A stretch of 64,000 nt of DNA, from assembly GCA_907164885.2 (NCBI GenBank), contig OU015491.1:119524931-119588930 (forward strand). The letters are read 5' to 3'. Shown piece by piece: positions 44,847 through 56,449 of this stretch; position 1 is the stretch's first letter; the number at the start of each line of letters is the position of its first letter. This DNA comes from Dolomedes plantarius (taxonomy: Eukaryota; Arthropoda; Arachnida; Araneae; Dolomedidae). The translations under genes were made by a program, and so were the position numbers. The notes under the pieces were generated by a model. It saw only the letters and a list, made by a program, of their open reading frames with translations, made no database searches and was not told where the DNA came from.

Positions 44847-46397
44847 TGAATTGCGTTGTAAATGCCAGATTTTTTTACTAAAAATTATACGACACGCTGC
44901 AAGTTACAAAGTTGCAATTATATGCATGTTTAGAGGTATGTTTACAGAACATAGAATACAGGGTGTTCAGAATGTTGTTAAATATTTCAGCGACTATAGA
45001 TGGAAAATAATGATAGATGGCCAATCTTAATACTGTAAATATAACGTGAGTCTTGGGTTTGATTTGACTAAATGGAGTAATCTTACAGACGTTCTATCTA
45101 TTATAAAATTCCTGCCGGAAATATTGGAGAATATCTTGTGTAATCGACAGTAAATTTGGAACGTAGTTCATTGAAATTGCCCGTAAAAAATCTTCAATTT
45201 TTTCTAATAATTCAGTTTCTGGAGACTTATGTCTGGTGGATTCATTAGTACTTCTACTGACACTTAGGTGAATTTTCCCTCAACGGCATCTGAAGGAAAT
45301 GCCCTTTACATTGACTTTGGATGAAGCACAGAACTCCTTGTACCCCCCCTCCCTAAAAAAAAAACTCGGACCACATGTTTATTGTGCGTTTTGTCGAAAT
45401 TCCATTGTCGTTATGTACGAGGGAGTTAATCTGAGACTGTGTTGCAGACACTATTTCCTTTAACAAAACACATATTGTGTTCATCATCTTTGAAAGTAGA
45501 TGTTTCAAACAGAGAGATATATCAAGGTACCTAGTGGTGTCATATAGGAATGAAGTTACGTGACCCGAAATCAAAGTATTATAACTTATAATAACAATCG
45601 CTCATACCAGTCTTGATGTAATGGCAACCCTCTTCTAAGGATAGTGCATTTGCACTTTTCGTAGACACGACAACAAACAAAAAAATATTCGCTCATCTTT
45701 TGCCCAATATCCGAGATATCTCAATACTTCCTTGTCAAAACCTATACTCCCTGTTCAGGGCTTTATGGTTCTATATTTTAAATATTATTTTACTAAAACG
45801 GAGTAACAATAAAAGTTGCTTATGAAATTATTTTTGTGCTTCTATAATTAAACAATCTAATTTTTCACTGAAGCTTGTCTAAATTTTAAAACATTTTACA
45901 GCCAACAGAGTACTATATATAAATTGACTATAACTTAACAAGTTTTTGCACTTTATTTTAGAAAGTTTAGACATTATATAAAAATTTATTTTATTCATGT
46001 ATCAGATCCAATTTGCGATATTACCTCTTGTGACAACATAAAGATTGTTGCTGCAATCGTAAATGTTACGCCTGTCGGATAAATTTCAGTCAAGTTAGTA
46101 TCGTAAAAATTCCTCTTAAAATCAATACAGTGTATTGTGGAAATATATGACATCTAAAAATGCACAGAACAAAAAAAATATGTCTAACAATGAAACTACA
46201 AAAGCATTCTATCCAGAACTTTGAAGTCGTAAATATAAAATGGAGAATTATACTAGTCAGACATGATTTCGTAGCATAGAACCTTTCACAGGTTTTAGAG
46301 AATTTATTCCATGGGAAATTCCAAATTGTATGCTAAAGATTTTTTATAAGGCAAGCCAATTGTTTTAATATTATTTTTGTTCTCCGAATCTTAAATT
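44847..46397. other. no recognisable feature
   Basis: AT-rich. The short frames at 44821-45030 and 45353-45574 lack recognisable domains. Confidence 0.4.
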
Positions 46398-46405
46398 ATC
46401 TGAAA

Positions 46406-47002
46406 CATTTGTTCTCAACCTTTTGCTCGCGCGTGAGCCCGCGAAAGTGTTGGAATGCACCCGACTTTATTTTGAAATTTTTTAACATGTTTTATTATTT
46501 ACTGCGTTGAATAAAAATGTGTACAACACGGGCAACAAGCCAAAAACAGCTCACTGGTCGTCATTTGGCGGGGTGATTACGCCGCCGAGAAATCGCTACT
46601 CTTACGCTTATTTGGTTGTCGGAAAAAAACGATGACTACATTTTGCACATGACTACATTTTGACAGTATAACGTGTGCTAAAAGGTTAGCATCCCACAGC
46701 GGAGGGACTTTTGTTCCTGTACGCACTTCATCTCGCAACCGTCTCCTCGTTTTTCGCCGCTCCAACCATATTTGAACATACATCGACCTTGTTATCTTGC
46801 AACCAACCGCACATCCTAATTATTCGACCACATGTTGATCCCTGTCTAATAATATGAGAAGGTTAGTAGCGTACTGTTGAATTAAAAATATTTCTTTTAT
46901 GTAATTAATGATCATCGGTGATACAAAAACCATTGGTTGTGCCTCCTATGCTCTCTGAAAACTTCAGTGTGTTCTCAACCAATGGAAAGTTGAGAACTAC
47001 TG
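46406..47002. mobile_element. hAT-type MITE with 8-bp target duplication
   Basis: The right end, read on the minus strand, is CAGTAGTTCTCAACTTTCCA, the typical hAT terminus. The left end CATTTGTTCTCAACCTTTTG is its worn partner. The flanks ATCTGAAA (46398-46405) and ATCTAAAA (47003-47010) are an 8-bp duplication with one change, as expected for hAT. The 597-bp interior is relatively GC-rich and has no transposase, so the element is non-autonomous. Confidence 0.8.
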
Positions 47003-47010
47003 ATCTAAAA

Positions 47011-49721
47011 GTAACTTATAATCATAATTCATTCAATTAATTGATTTTTAAAAAAGTATATTTCTAACATATTTCTTGGAAATTTCCAAGTCTTCCTAAA
47101 AACAAGGCCGATAAGTTATCTGCTACAACTGAAGCTGTAGTGACTACAACAGATAAATCCACACCGTAGGCTTTTAGAAAAAATATCAATACGTTTGAAT
47201 GTGATAAATAAGATCAGGTAACGAAAATATTTGGGTTAAAATTATAACTGCATCAAAGGAAATAGATAGTACAATTGGTATGACAAAAGACTGAAATTAA
47301 AAAAATTAAAGTTTAAGCAACAATTCAGTATCTCTATGGTTTTCGATTAATTGTATAGAAATTTCCTACACCTAAGCTTTTCGAATTAACAATTTACATC
47401 ATCAAATGAGCTAGTCCATAAACGCTTGTCACCTTTGGGAAAAACAAAACAAAAGCATTCCTAGGATTTAGACATTGAGAGTAAATATCAAGGTCAATAG
47501 ATACGCTTTTTGGTATTTGTTGGATTCCTGTGCAATGTATCCCAAGAGATCACAAGATAATCAGAATTTTCACAACAGAAACGCAATGGTTATATTGATT
47601 TTAATGTCTTTAGACCGAGATTTTCTGGATTGTTTCATGATTTTTCTTTTGTTGTGTGTTAAAAGTTTCAAAAGACAAAGAGAAAAGGTTCTGAGAAAAT
47701 ATTGCATTTTTAGAGCATTGATGTGCTCAAGTTTGATTTGCTATTTTTAATGAACAATAACTCTTCGTGTTAATTTTTTCGTGCACTGGTTCACTCGTTT
47801 ACTAAAGATACCATGGCTTGTATTACACTTTAATGGAATTTAATTGAAAATAAAACCTTTATAATAAAACATCAAAAAATGAATTTTTCCATGTGACAAA
47901 TTAACGAATTTAAGCACTGGATATCATAAAGGTAACTATTGTATATGTAAAGAAAGGGGCTTGCATTTAAAGTTCATTCCGTTTATGTTAGGACTTGAAT
48001 ACGTCGAAATGCAAACACGGTTGGGGAAATTAGAGTTCACCGTTTAAATGGTTACAGATGTAACAATACTTTGAGACTACAAATTTTAATGATCATAAGT
48101 AATTTTAATGCCTGTATGCACACTGAAGACTTTGTGCCAAAGTGCACCAATGCGATTTTCGACTTTCATAGCTTCTTTTTTTTAAATTGAGAATTAACAG
48201 TCTAGAGAAATGTTCGAAAGAATTTATGGGAATTTATTTATTTTTTTTTTGCATTTTTCAGATTGGTATTTGCATACATCTTAAAAGCTCAAAAGACACT
48301 TTGTTTCAACCTACGAAGAAAGGTATGCTTATCAAAGGATATATATTTGGCAGTAAAATATTATTTGTAGTTTTATTTGCTTTTGAATTTGGGCTATAAA
48401 TCTTATGATAGTAAATCTGATCGCATCGCTGAAAAATTCTTTAGTGCCTCAAAATATTCCTTCTTACAAGACGCGGTAAAAGCAATAAATTATTTACTCA
48501 TAGTAATAAAACCTTTCTCGGGGCCCAACCTGAGTAAAATACAATGTACAATATAGAAAACAAGTGGGGGTATATAAGGACTGGTCGTCTACTGAATGTA
48601 TAAAGTGGAACTTTCCCTTGTATCCCCTAATTTGGAAGGATTTGAAAAGCTAGATTAAAAGCTTCGAACTCCATTTTAAGAGAACCCAGCAAGTGATATA
48701 AAATTACTTTACAAGATTTCCTAAGAGCAACAAATCAAATTAAAGAAATCCTTTAATGGTCATCCCGTTTTCTCGTTATCTTCAACATCAGACGATCTCT
48801 GAGGGCTAACTTCTGTAGATTTTTAGTTAGGTTTGGAAGGATGCCAGAATTTAATTGCCACGTGTTTTACATAAAAGAATTTCACCTTGGAAAAATGTTA
48901 AAAAGTTAATTAAACTGTTAGAAAAAAGCTGTTACACACTTTTTCATATAATTTACCAAAGGAAAAATTAATGATTTTTGAAGGAAATTATTTAAAAGTG
49001 ATCACTTCAAGGAAGACAATATTCCTATATACAACGGCTATTCGGATCAGTAACAGTTGTTTTGCTAAGTCTCGCGGTAAAATACGTGTAGGGAATATTT
49101 ACACAATACAAGATACAACAAACATAAGAGTTTCAAAAATTTGTATTTCTTATATGTGATATGTAAAGGGTCCATCACATTTTAAGTTCTTTCGGTTGAG
49201 TATTTTAAAAAATGTTTTCTACATTTTTTTTATAGTTACTTGGAGTACAAAATGTGTCGGCAAATATTATTTAAAATTAAAATGGTCTCATTGCGGTTAT
49301 AAAGCCTTTGAGAGGTTTGATAAGGTTATGGAAAACTTCAGAGAGCGACAAACAATTTCTTTAACTAAAATATCACACACCGGCGGACTGTATGTGATAA
49401 AAATAGCCTGGAAAAATAAGCGATGAGTTAATTTCAAAACGTTGGTTAACTTTAGATTGTGACACTAGTTACAACAAATGTTTAGTTTTTTAATTACTTT
49501 AAAGATTTTTTTATTTGTTACAGGCTTTTTTCTCTGAAATTTCTTGAATCTTTAGAAGTTTATGGTAGTAGAATATTTGTATATAATGTTCCTAAAAATG
49601 TCTAAGATAGCAGGCCTTTTTTTCGCAAATAATATTTTTTTTGCTCTGTAGTAAATTAATTGCAGTGAATAAGGCACTTGTGTGCAGTATTCCGCTTCTT
49701 AACATCTGAAAAATTTACCCA
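47011..49721. other. mostly featureless, one exon-like segment
   Basis: AT-rich. The frames at 47475-47750 and 48187-48399 are low-complexity. Only 49236-49426 has an acceptor-like context. Confidence 0.4.
49236..49426 (+). CDS. exon-like segment, unrecognised
   Basis: A strong pyrimidine tract and AG (TTTTTTTTATAG, 49235) precede an open segment with WSTKCVGKYYLKLKWSHCGY, then ERFDKVMENFRERQTISLTK and GGLYVIKIAWKNKR, ending at TGA 49424-49426. This would be a terminal exon of about 63 codons. Composition is protein-like, but I recognise no family and see no partner exon. Chance remains likely. Confidence 0.22.
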
Positions 49722-49966
49722 TGGACATGTACATGGACATAAAGTTTTCGTGAGGTTCCTAATAGGGCTGAGACATCCCTTTACCCTCGGTATGGATATG
49801 GGGAGCACTGAAGCTTTTCACGCAAGGTCCAAGAAAAAATGAATTAAGTTTTAAAAAAAAGTAGAGTTAAGTTACAAAAATAAAAATAAAAACATTAAAA
49901 TTTAGTAAGTTAAAGTAAACATACAAAAATTAAATTAGCAAGACTTGTCAAAATAAAAAGTTTCAA

Positions 49967-50696
49967 TCTATACTTATATATAAAGAGAGAGCGATTTTGT
50001 ACGTGGAGGGTAATCTTCAGATCTACTGTACCTATTTGAAAAATTCTTTCACTGTTTGAAAGGTACAGTATTCCAGATGGACATAGGCTATATATTATGT
50101 ATATCTAATCAGTAGAAATAAAGTTAGGGGCTTAATCCTAACAATCTCCATTGTTACCGCTACTGTCGTCTACCGCTTTTTGTGCCGAAGTCTTCAACGA
50201 TCCTTACCGTGGTGCTATCTATACTTATATATAAAGAGAGAGCGATTTTGTACGTGGAGGGTAATCTTCAGAACCACTGTACCTATTTGAAAAATTCTTT
50301 CACTGTTTGAAAGATACATTATTCCAGATGGACATAGGCTATATATTATGTATATCTGATCAGTAGAAATAAAGTTAGGGGCTTAATCCTAACAATCTCC
50401 ATTGTTTCCGCTACTGTCTTCTACCGCTTTTTGTTCCGAAGATTTCAACGATTCTTATCGTGGTGCTATCGCGGTGGGCTTCTGTTCTGACGCTAGCGGT
50501 TCGAACCTAGTCGTTCTCCTGCACGCCTTTTTCTTTTAAAAAATTTATTTTAAATATTAACTAACATAAAATTAATTTAAGGTATTATTTAGGTTATTAT
50601 TAAGGTAAAAAAGATTTACAATTTATTGGCTATCAACTGGAAATTTATTGGTATAATTTTTTGTTCAACCCGGACAAAGTCGGGACGGGCCGCTAG
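49967..50696 (+). mobile_element. compound Helitron with duplicated 5' end
   Basis: Two 5' ends TCTATACTTATATATAAAGA lie at 49967 and 50218. The first module (251 bp) matches the start of the second closely. A single 3' end follows: CCCGGACAAAGTCGGG hairpin, then ACGGGCCG and CTAG (50693-50696) before a T. The 3' UTR of the opposed LINE copy (TTACCTTATATTGGAACATT) is the unfilled site, showing insertion between A and T with no target duplication, as Helitrons do. No Rep/helicase is present. The second module contains a tRNA-like AGCGGTTCGAACCTAG (50507-50522). Confidence 0.85.
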
Positions 50697-51221
50697 TATA
50701 AGATAAAATAAAAAGCAAAATATAAAGATTAAATTCTCAAAAGTCGAAGACGAGCCACAGAGGACCACGAGCAGCAAAGATGTTAAACGCTAGGATCAAA
50801 CCAAGGATGGGAAAGAACTACCAAGCAAACCGTGCTTGAAAACAGGCCGAAAAAGGAAGCAAGATGATGAATTTGCATTTACAGAGGTTAAAAAATATCA
50901 AGCTTAACTACTGGTCGAGAGCAAAATGAGTCCCGCAACCTGATTGGTTGACTCAACAGGATCCAGGATCTTAGCAGATGATATTATCAGGGAGGACGGC
51001 TCACACATTGGTCGAGAGGATTCGTAGAGGAATATTACAACAACGATACGACACATTTCCTGTGTCAAAAAAAGTAAGAGGATATGCTAGCATATAATTA
51101 GGAAAAAAGGGGGTTGAAAATTAAGCGGTTTAGAACGAATTTAAGGATAACGGAATGGCATAAGAAAAAAAATTAAATTTACGGGAAAGAAGAGTTGGGA
51201 GTTATTCCAGTGTCAAGCACT

Positions 51222-51818
51222 AGAGTCGATCTAGGCCTGAGATTAAATTCTCTATGTCATAATCAGGAAGATTGGCAATTTCTTCATTAGGGATGGAGTA
51301 AAAACTTAGTGGCGAGATTACTTATAGTCAGGTGAATGGGTTTAATATTTAGATCGTTGTGGAGGGAGTAGTTAGATATATATCTATTGGCTTTAGTGAT
51401 TAGACATAAGGTTTTATTTTGTGCACATTGCAATTTCTGTACATGACTGTTAGCCGCTGATCTCCATACAGGTACTGCATAAAAAAGTATAGGTAGAAGC
51501 ACTGTTTTATAAAGCAGAAGTTTATTTTCAATACTCATCTCCTTCTGATACAGAAGGTAGGCGATATCTTTTCTAACTTCAAAAAATTTGCAGATATTAT
51601 TATTAATATTTTTCTTCCAAGTAAGCTTACTATCCATGAAGATACACAAATATTTCACTTCCTTTTCAAAGTGGATGAGCTGACCGTAAACATTAACTGT
51701 TGGTGGGGGAATCCTGTTGTATGAAAAGAAGATAGCTTTTGTTTTACTGAGATTTAATTTAATACGCCATTTATCAAACCACCTCTCAAGAATTTTAATG
51801 TAACTTTGGAGGTAAGTT
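51222..51818 (-). pseudogene. LINE ORF2 reverse transcriptase C-terminus
   Basis: The minus frame from 51818 reads LQSYIKILERWFDKWRIKLN, then KTKAIFFSYNRIPPP, KYLCIFMDSKLTWKKNIN, LLLYKTVLLPILFYAVPVW and AQNKTLCLITKANRYISN. This is the usual order in the thumb and C-terminal part of Jockey/R1-type RTs (family pattern YLGVxLDxKLTW...LLYKTVLRPILxYAxPVW). The catalytic FADD box lies upstream in the lost part. After HP a stop at 51287 is bypassed in another frame by NEEIANLPDYDIENL to a stop near 51222, so there is a frameshift. Non-functional. Confidence 0.85.
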
Positions 51819-52679
51819 TAAATGCATATATTGCTATAACAATAGTGAAATGCATACCAGAGCTCCACACGTAAAACGGATAACATTTCAGCCCTTCATG
51901 CCCTTCGGTGACGTTACATTAAACTACCATATTGCATGCAACTGCCTTATAAAGGTACTTGCACCCAACATATCACATCTCAACTCGTGCATAAGCTAAG
52001 GTCAAAATATTTGTAGTTAAACGCATGCATTACTCATAGAGAAATGCCTTTCAGAACTCCAGGTGTGAAATTTTTCTTTCACGTGGTTGCATAAGTGACG
52101 TTGTATGAAACTACCTTATTCATATGGTAGTTTTTTGTAGTCTCGGGGTCAAAAGAAAATTTCACCCTTTGAGTTTACCGTCACGTATATTTACAAAATC
52201 TACAAATGAACTTTACTAACTGATTAAGAATATAGGTCACGGTTATACCAATTTTCAAATGTGAAGTTTCGTTTGCCTCGGAACTAACGACTTTGAATTA
52301 GAAAATTCATTTAAGTAAAAATCATATGCTAAGGTAATCTTTTCTGGCCACCGCTGAAATTTAGAGGATTATTTGACAGTAAATAATCCTTAACATATGC
52401 TATTTAGTGTCACTTGCATTTATCTAAAATAGATGATTTAACAATAAAATTTTACGATTTTTTTCCTTTACAAAATCAGTATTTCGGATTTCATTTCATA
52501 AGGGGTAAATTTATATTAAAAGTTATCCAGGCATTTACGCAACGAAACAGTGTGAGCTGTGGAAATCCATTGATGTTTTCATTTAGAAATTTGCTCGAGT
52601 CCAGTTCGGACATGTTTAAATGCTACAAATTTAAAATTTAATTCCTTAACATAGACAAACTAGAAAAGTTTATTCTACG
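51819..52679. other. no recognisable gene; weak internal duplication
   Basis: 51818-51940 and 52010-52125 resemble each other loosely (GTGACGTTACATTAAACTACC versus GTGACGTTGTATGAAACTAC), suggesting an old 190-bp tandem duplication. Otherwise AT-rich and featureless. Confidence 0.4.
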
Positions 52680-53068
52680 TTTCCCATACTGTGTTTGATC
52701 CCAGCGCTTAACATATTTGCTGCTCCCGGTCCTCTGTGGCTCGTGTTCGACTTTTGAGAGTTTAATCTTTATATTTTGCTTTTTATTTTACCTTATATTG
52801 GAACATTTTATTTTAGCAAGTCCTCCTAATTTAATTTTTGTGTGTTAACTTTAACTTATTAAATTCTAATGTTTTTATTTTTTATTTCTGTAGCTTCTTT
52901 AATTAATTTTGTAACTTAACTTTACCTTTTTTTAAAAAAAAAACTTATTTCATTTCTTCTTGGACCATGCGTGAAAAGCTTCAGTGCTTCCCATATCCAT
53001 ACAGAGGGTAAAGGGTTTTCTTAGCCCTATTAGGAACCTCATGAAAACTTTATGTTCATGTCCATGTG
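52680..53068 (+). mobile_element. LINE 3' UTR fragment, opposite orientation
   Basis: Reads the same as the minus strand of 50810-49722 with the Helitron removed: TTTGATCCCAGCGCTTAAC, GTCCTCTGTGGCTCGTGTTC, CCCTATTAGGAACCTCATG and the tail TATGTTCATGTCCATG. It is a severely 5'-truncated second insertion. With the first copy it forms an inverted repeat spanning 3.3 kb. Confidence 0.88.
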
Positions 53069-54377
53069 GTTATTCTACGTTGTTTAGAAGTTTTTAGATT
53101 TGCAGATACTTAAGTGTACATAGGCGAGGGACAACTGAAATCACGGATGTCACTGAGAAACCGAGAAGTACATCTTTTTTACTAGTAAATATCCACGGAC
53201 GTTGCGTAGAAGCAACCCAAATAATGTATTGTTTACAAACACGCCTGTGATTATTTCTAATAACTTTAACTCTATAGCTTAAAACCTCGTTATATAACCA
53301 TCTAAATGCATGCAATGGTCGAAAAATGATACCTCTATGAATTTTAAAAATATGTATCTTTGTGGTACGTTAAAACATTCGTTTTCTGCAGTAACTTTAG
53401 CTGAAAAGGGTTATTAATAAAACTTGGGAGCGATAAACAACTGTGCAGCTGTTCTTTGGTTCCATGGTTTCATTTAAAACTTTCTGATAAAATTATTTGC
53501 TACACTTAAAGTGGAAATACCAGTTTTAGTATTTCAATATTTTTCTCGTTCCTAAACTACAGAGAAATAATCAAAATATTAGTGTTCCTTATGTGAAATC
53601 CCTTTTCTGTATGATACAGTTTGTTGAATTAATGACGCCTGACTAATGTAAGTTTGAATATTCTGAAAAATGACGAAAACATTTAATGTATCATTAAAAT
53701 AGTATTTTCACTCTTTATTTTAAGTATTTAGATGAATGATTTTAAAAGCACGGATAAAGTTTTGTAGTAACTTTAGTTTAAGGTAATTTACTAGTAATTA
53801 AATTGTCAACAAACATTTTTAAAGAATGGGAGAAACACCATTTAGACGGAATTTTCAGTCACGTTTCATTTAAAGTGATCAAAGTTCTCGTCCCTTGATT
53901 ACATGCTGGCAGATTAACACATATACAAATAAAATCCGACCACATTTTGTGTTGAATTAGCATTAAATCTGATCCCTCATGTTTTTTGTCGACAACAAAA
54001 AGCATTAATATATTACTTAAATGTTTAAATATACAACACTTAGTCTGTAAAACATTAAAAATAGTATGTACAGATTTTATACAGGACTAGTCAAAGAGTT
54101 CCCTTTACAACTTCCAATTTTTTATAATGTTCGTTAAGCGGTCTTGCTTTTGATTGAGTGCTTACCACATGTCACTTTTTAGTTAACCAATATCATGAAA
54201 ATTGACATTTATGTACATATAAAAAATGTAAAAAAAGTTCAAATATGAGAAAAAGAGATGTTACAGCATGTATTTCAACCGTCTGATATAGTTTATGGGA
54301 GATGTCATTTATTACAATTACTCGTATTTCTAATCAATGACAAAAATTCCTGTTTAATAATGTGTTCAGATTTATAG
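53069..54377. other. no recognisable feature
   Basis: AT-rich. The 73-residue minus frame at 53094-53315 has no recognised domain. Confidence 0.5.
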
Positions 54378-54385
54378 CCCTCTAG

Positions 54386-55296
54386 GGTACTTTCCCATTA
54401 TACCGACCTATCGCCAACCTCTTGGCGAGGAAAATCCGGTTAATTCCCCATTCCCCATGACCTGTCGCCAACGCAGGCGACTCTTTGCGAGACCCGGGAT
54501 TAATCTCTGGAACATCTACTTTTTTTAAATGGCGCTGAATAATGACTATGGTATGGTGAAAATGAATAAATCTAATGTGAATGCGTTGTTAAATGTAAAT
54601 AACTTTTATTTACATTTTTACATTTAATCCTGGTTCAATTGTCTACACAGATTTCTGGAGAGGGTACATAAAAAAAATTGTCTCGATGACGTGGGGTACA
54701 TGCATTTGACTGTTAATCGTAAACACAAATTTGTAGATCTCCAAACAAGCGTCCATACCCAAAATATCGAAAGGCTGTGGAGCTCATGTAGTGGAGAAAG
54801 AAACAACGGGGAACGAACAGATCACACTTAGATTCGTACCTCCCAGAGTTCATGCGGAGGCAGCACACTTTGAATGAAGTTCCTTTTGAAGTAATGTTGA
54901 AAAGAAATTCGAAATTTATGCCACCGAAAATAGAAATATAGTTATTGATATTTATAAATTAGTTTTAAAAAATATGGGTAAATATGAAGAACATGATACG
55001 ACTTCCCACCAAGCCGTATTTTGCGCAAAATATTTGTCGTGTTTTGTGGGTTTTCCAGAGAGATCAGTGTTAATTTACTCTCCAAGGTTCCTCGATTTGT
55101 AATGTCACATTGGCGTCAAATCGCCACAGGTTGGCGACCTTATCATATTCTTCATATTAACCAAAATATGTGATCGGATAAAAATGTGCATATTATCTTG
55201 TATTCATTTAATATTTTTAATTTGCGACTTTGTGGTATTATAATTGGCAACCTCTCGTGTGACGTTGGTGATGGGTTGGTATAATGGGAAAGTACA
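54386..55296 (+). mobile_element. Merlin-family DNA transposon, deleted
   Basis: The left end GGTACTTTCCCATTATACCG and the right end, read on the minus strand as TGTACTTTCCCATTATACCA, continue as similar arms (ACCYATCRCCAACSTC). The flanks CCCTCTAG (54378-54385) and TTTTCTAG (55297-55304) fit a worn 8-bp duplication. The interior holds an IS1595/ISXO2-type DDE transposase remnant, which defines the Merlin superfamily. At 911 bp it is shorter than an intact element. Confidence 0.82.
54626..54910 (+). pseudogene. Merlin transposase catalytic remnant
   Basis: Segments in changing plus-strand frames match the ISXO2-like (IS1595-type) transposase: NPGSIVYTDFWRGY, where the Asp of YTD is catalytic; then GYMHLTVNRKHKFVDLQTS and HTQNIERLWSS, where the Glu is the third catalytic residue; then SYLPEFMRRQ near the C-terminus. 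At least two frameshifts separate these blocks, and the first catalytic Asp region upstream is missing. The 60-residue minus frame at 54624-54806 is a shadow. Confidence 0.82.
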
Positions 55297-55304
55297 TTTT
55301 CTAG

Positions 55305-55977
55305 ACATGCATGAGTACTTAAATTTATGAATTTTGAAGAACATTGATGGCATAAATATCTAATATGAAATATAAATGTTTGAAATTGTTCCTCTTTGCG
55401 AGTAATACCTATTTGCAGAATAATTTAAATAATTATTAAAGGAATATATTCAAAAGGTAGTTCAGCGGGGAAATCTGAATTACCGCTTTGAATATGTAAA
55501 TTTGTATCACCTTAGGACTTAAGTCGATACTAGTAATACTTAGGACTTAAGGTCGATACAGTATCAGTAAATTAACACATGTAAGTGTCAATTCAAATTA
55601 CATTATTTGTAAATATTAACTAAAGTAAACGCTTAAGCGAATACTTTCATTATTTTAATATCAATATTATAGTGAGCCGCGCATGCTACCTGGACTTTTA
55701 GCAACGTCAAACCTCCTGGGTTTTTAAGAATAGACAAGAATTGCCATTTTAATGCACAGCATTAATTTTCTATAATTTTTAATTTTGTTATAATGCATGT
55801 TTGTCTTGGGACCTTAAGTTAATTGACTAAGTATGCAAGAATTGTATATATTCACATATTGAAAAAGTCAATACTTCATAGATTCCAAAGTAGTTTTCTT
55901 CTTAGAAAAACTTTAAACACGTAGCTATGCTTTACTACGCGCACAAACAGTGTAATTGTTTATTATATACGTTTCAG
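55305..55977. other. no recognisable feature
   Basis: AT-rich. A 30-bp imperfect duplication TTAGGACTTAAGTCGATACT / TTAGGACTTAAGGTCGATAC occurs at 55512-55575. Confidence 0.4.
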
Positions 55978-56199
55978 TCACTACTTAATGAAAATCGTAA
56001 GATTATTTTATTATGTCTACGTGAATTAATTTTCAAAGTCAGTTCCCCTTTTATGGTAGTCAGTTGCCTTAATATTGCAAACTATATGATTTCTTTGTTG
56101 CCTTCAAATAAATATAGAAAAGTGATCGACCTGGATAAACGGAGAAGAATGGAAAATATGCTTACATATGTGTTGAACTCGAATCCCCTGAATACATGA
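55978..56199 (+). CDS. possible terminal exon, weakly RhoGAP-like
   Basis: A good acceptor (TATTATATACGTTTCAG, ending 55977) precedes 73 codons ending at TGA 56197-56199. It reads SLLNENRKIILLCLRELIFK, then VVSCLNIANYMISLLPSN, then DLDKRRRMENMLTYVL. The spacing of N...L..L...L..V and LNIA...SLL is reminiscent of the end of a RhoGAP domain (LPxxNxxLLxxL...NLAxxxxPxLL), but key residues such as the NKM motif are absent, so this is only a suggestion. The frame is also open upstream to ATG 55927. It lies 250 bp upstream of the cysteine-rich gene on the same strand and ends in its own stop. Confidence 0.28.
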   Translation, partial: SLLNENRKIILLCLRELIFKVSSPFMVVSCLNIANYMISLLPSNKYRKVIDLDKRRRMENMLTYVLNSNPLNT

Positions 56200-56449
56200 T
56201 ACTGTTAGAACCGTTGATTTTTTTAAAAATAATATTTAATTAATAAAACAGTTTCAAATAGTACTTGAAACTATGAATTTGAGGAAGTCCGTATTTACTT
56301 AAAGACTGGAGGCTATTGGAATTGAAAATGTTTGTCATTTTCATATTCATTGACCAATTCACATTGCACAATATTTACGCGTATACATATAATCATACAG
56401 AGATAGTAAATGAAAAAATATTATTTCAGATCTAATGAATTGAAAAATT

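Larger units (their letters stand above)
49722..51818 (-). mobile_element. 5'-truncated Jockey-like LINE with nested Helitron
   Basis: On the minus strand the element starts inside ORF2 at about 51818, reaches the end of ORF2 near 51225, and continues through a 3' UTR to a tail with repeated ATGTCCATGTACATGTCC-like sequence at 49722. The 3' UTR is duplicated in the opposite orientation at 52680-53068. A Helitron at 49967-50696 interrupts the UTR. 5' truncation is usual for LINEs. Confidence 0.82.
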
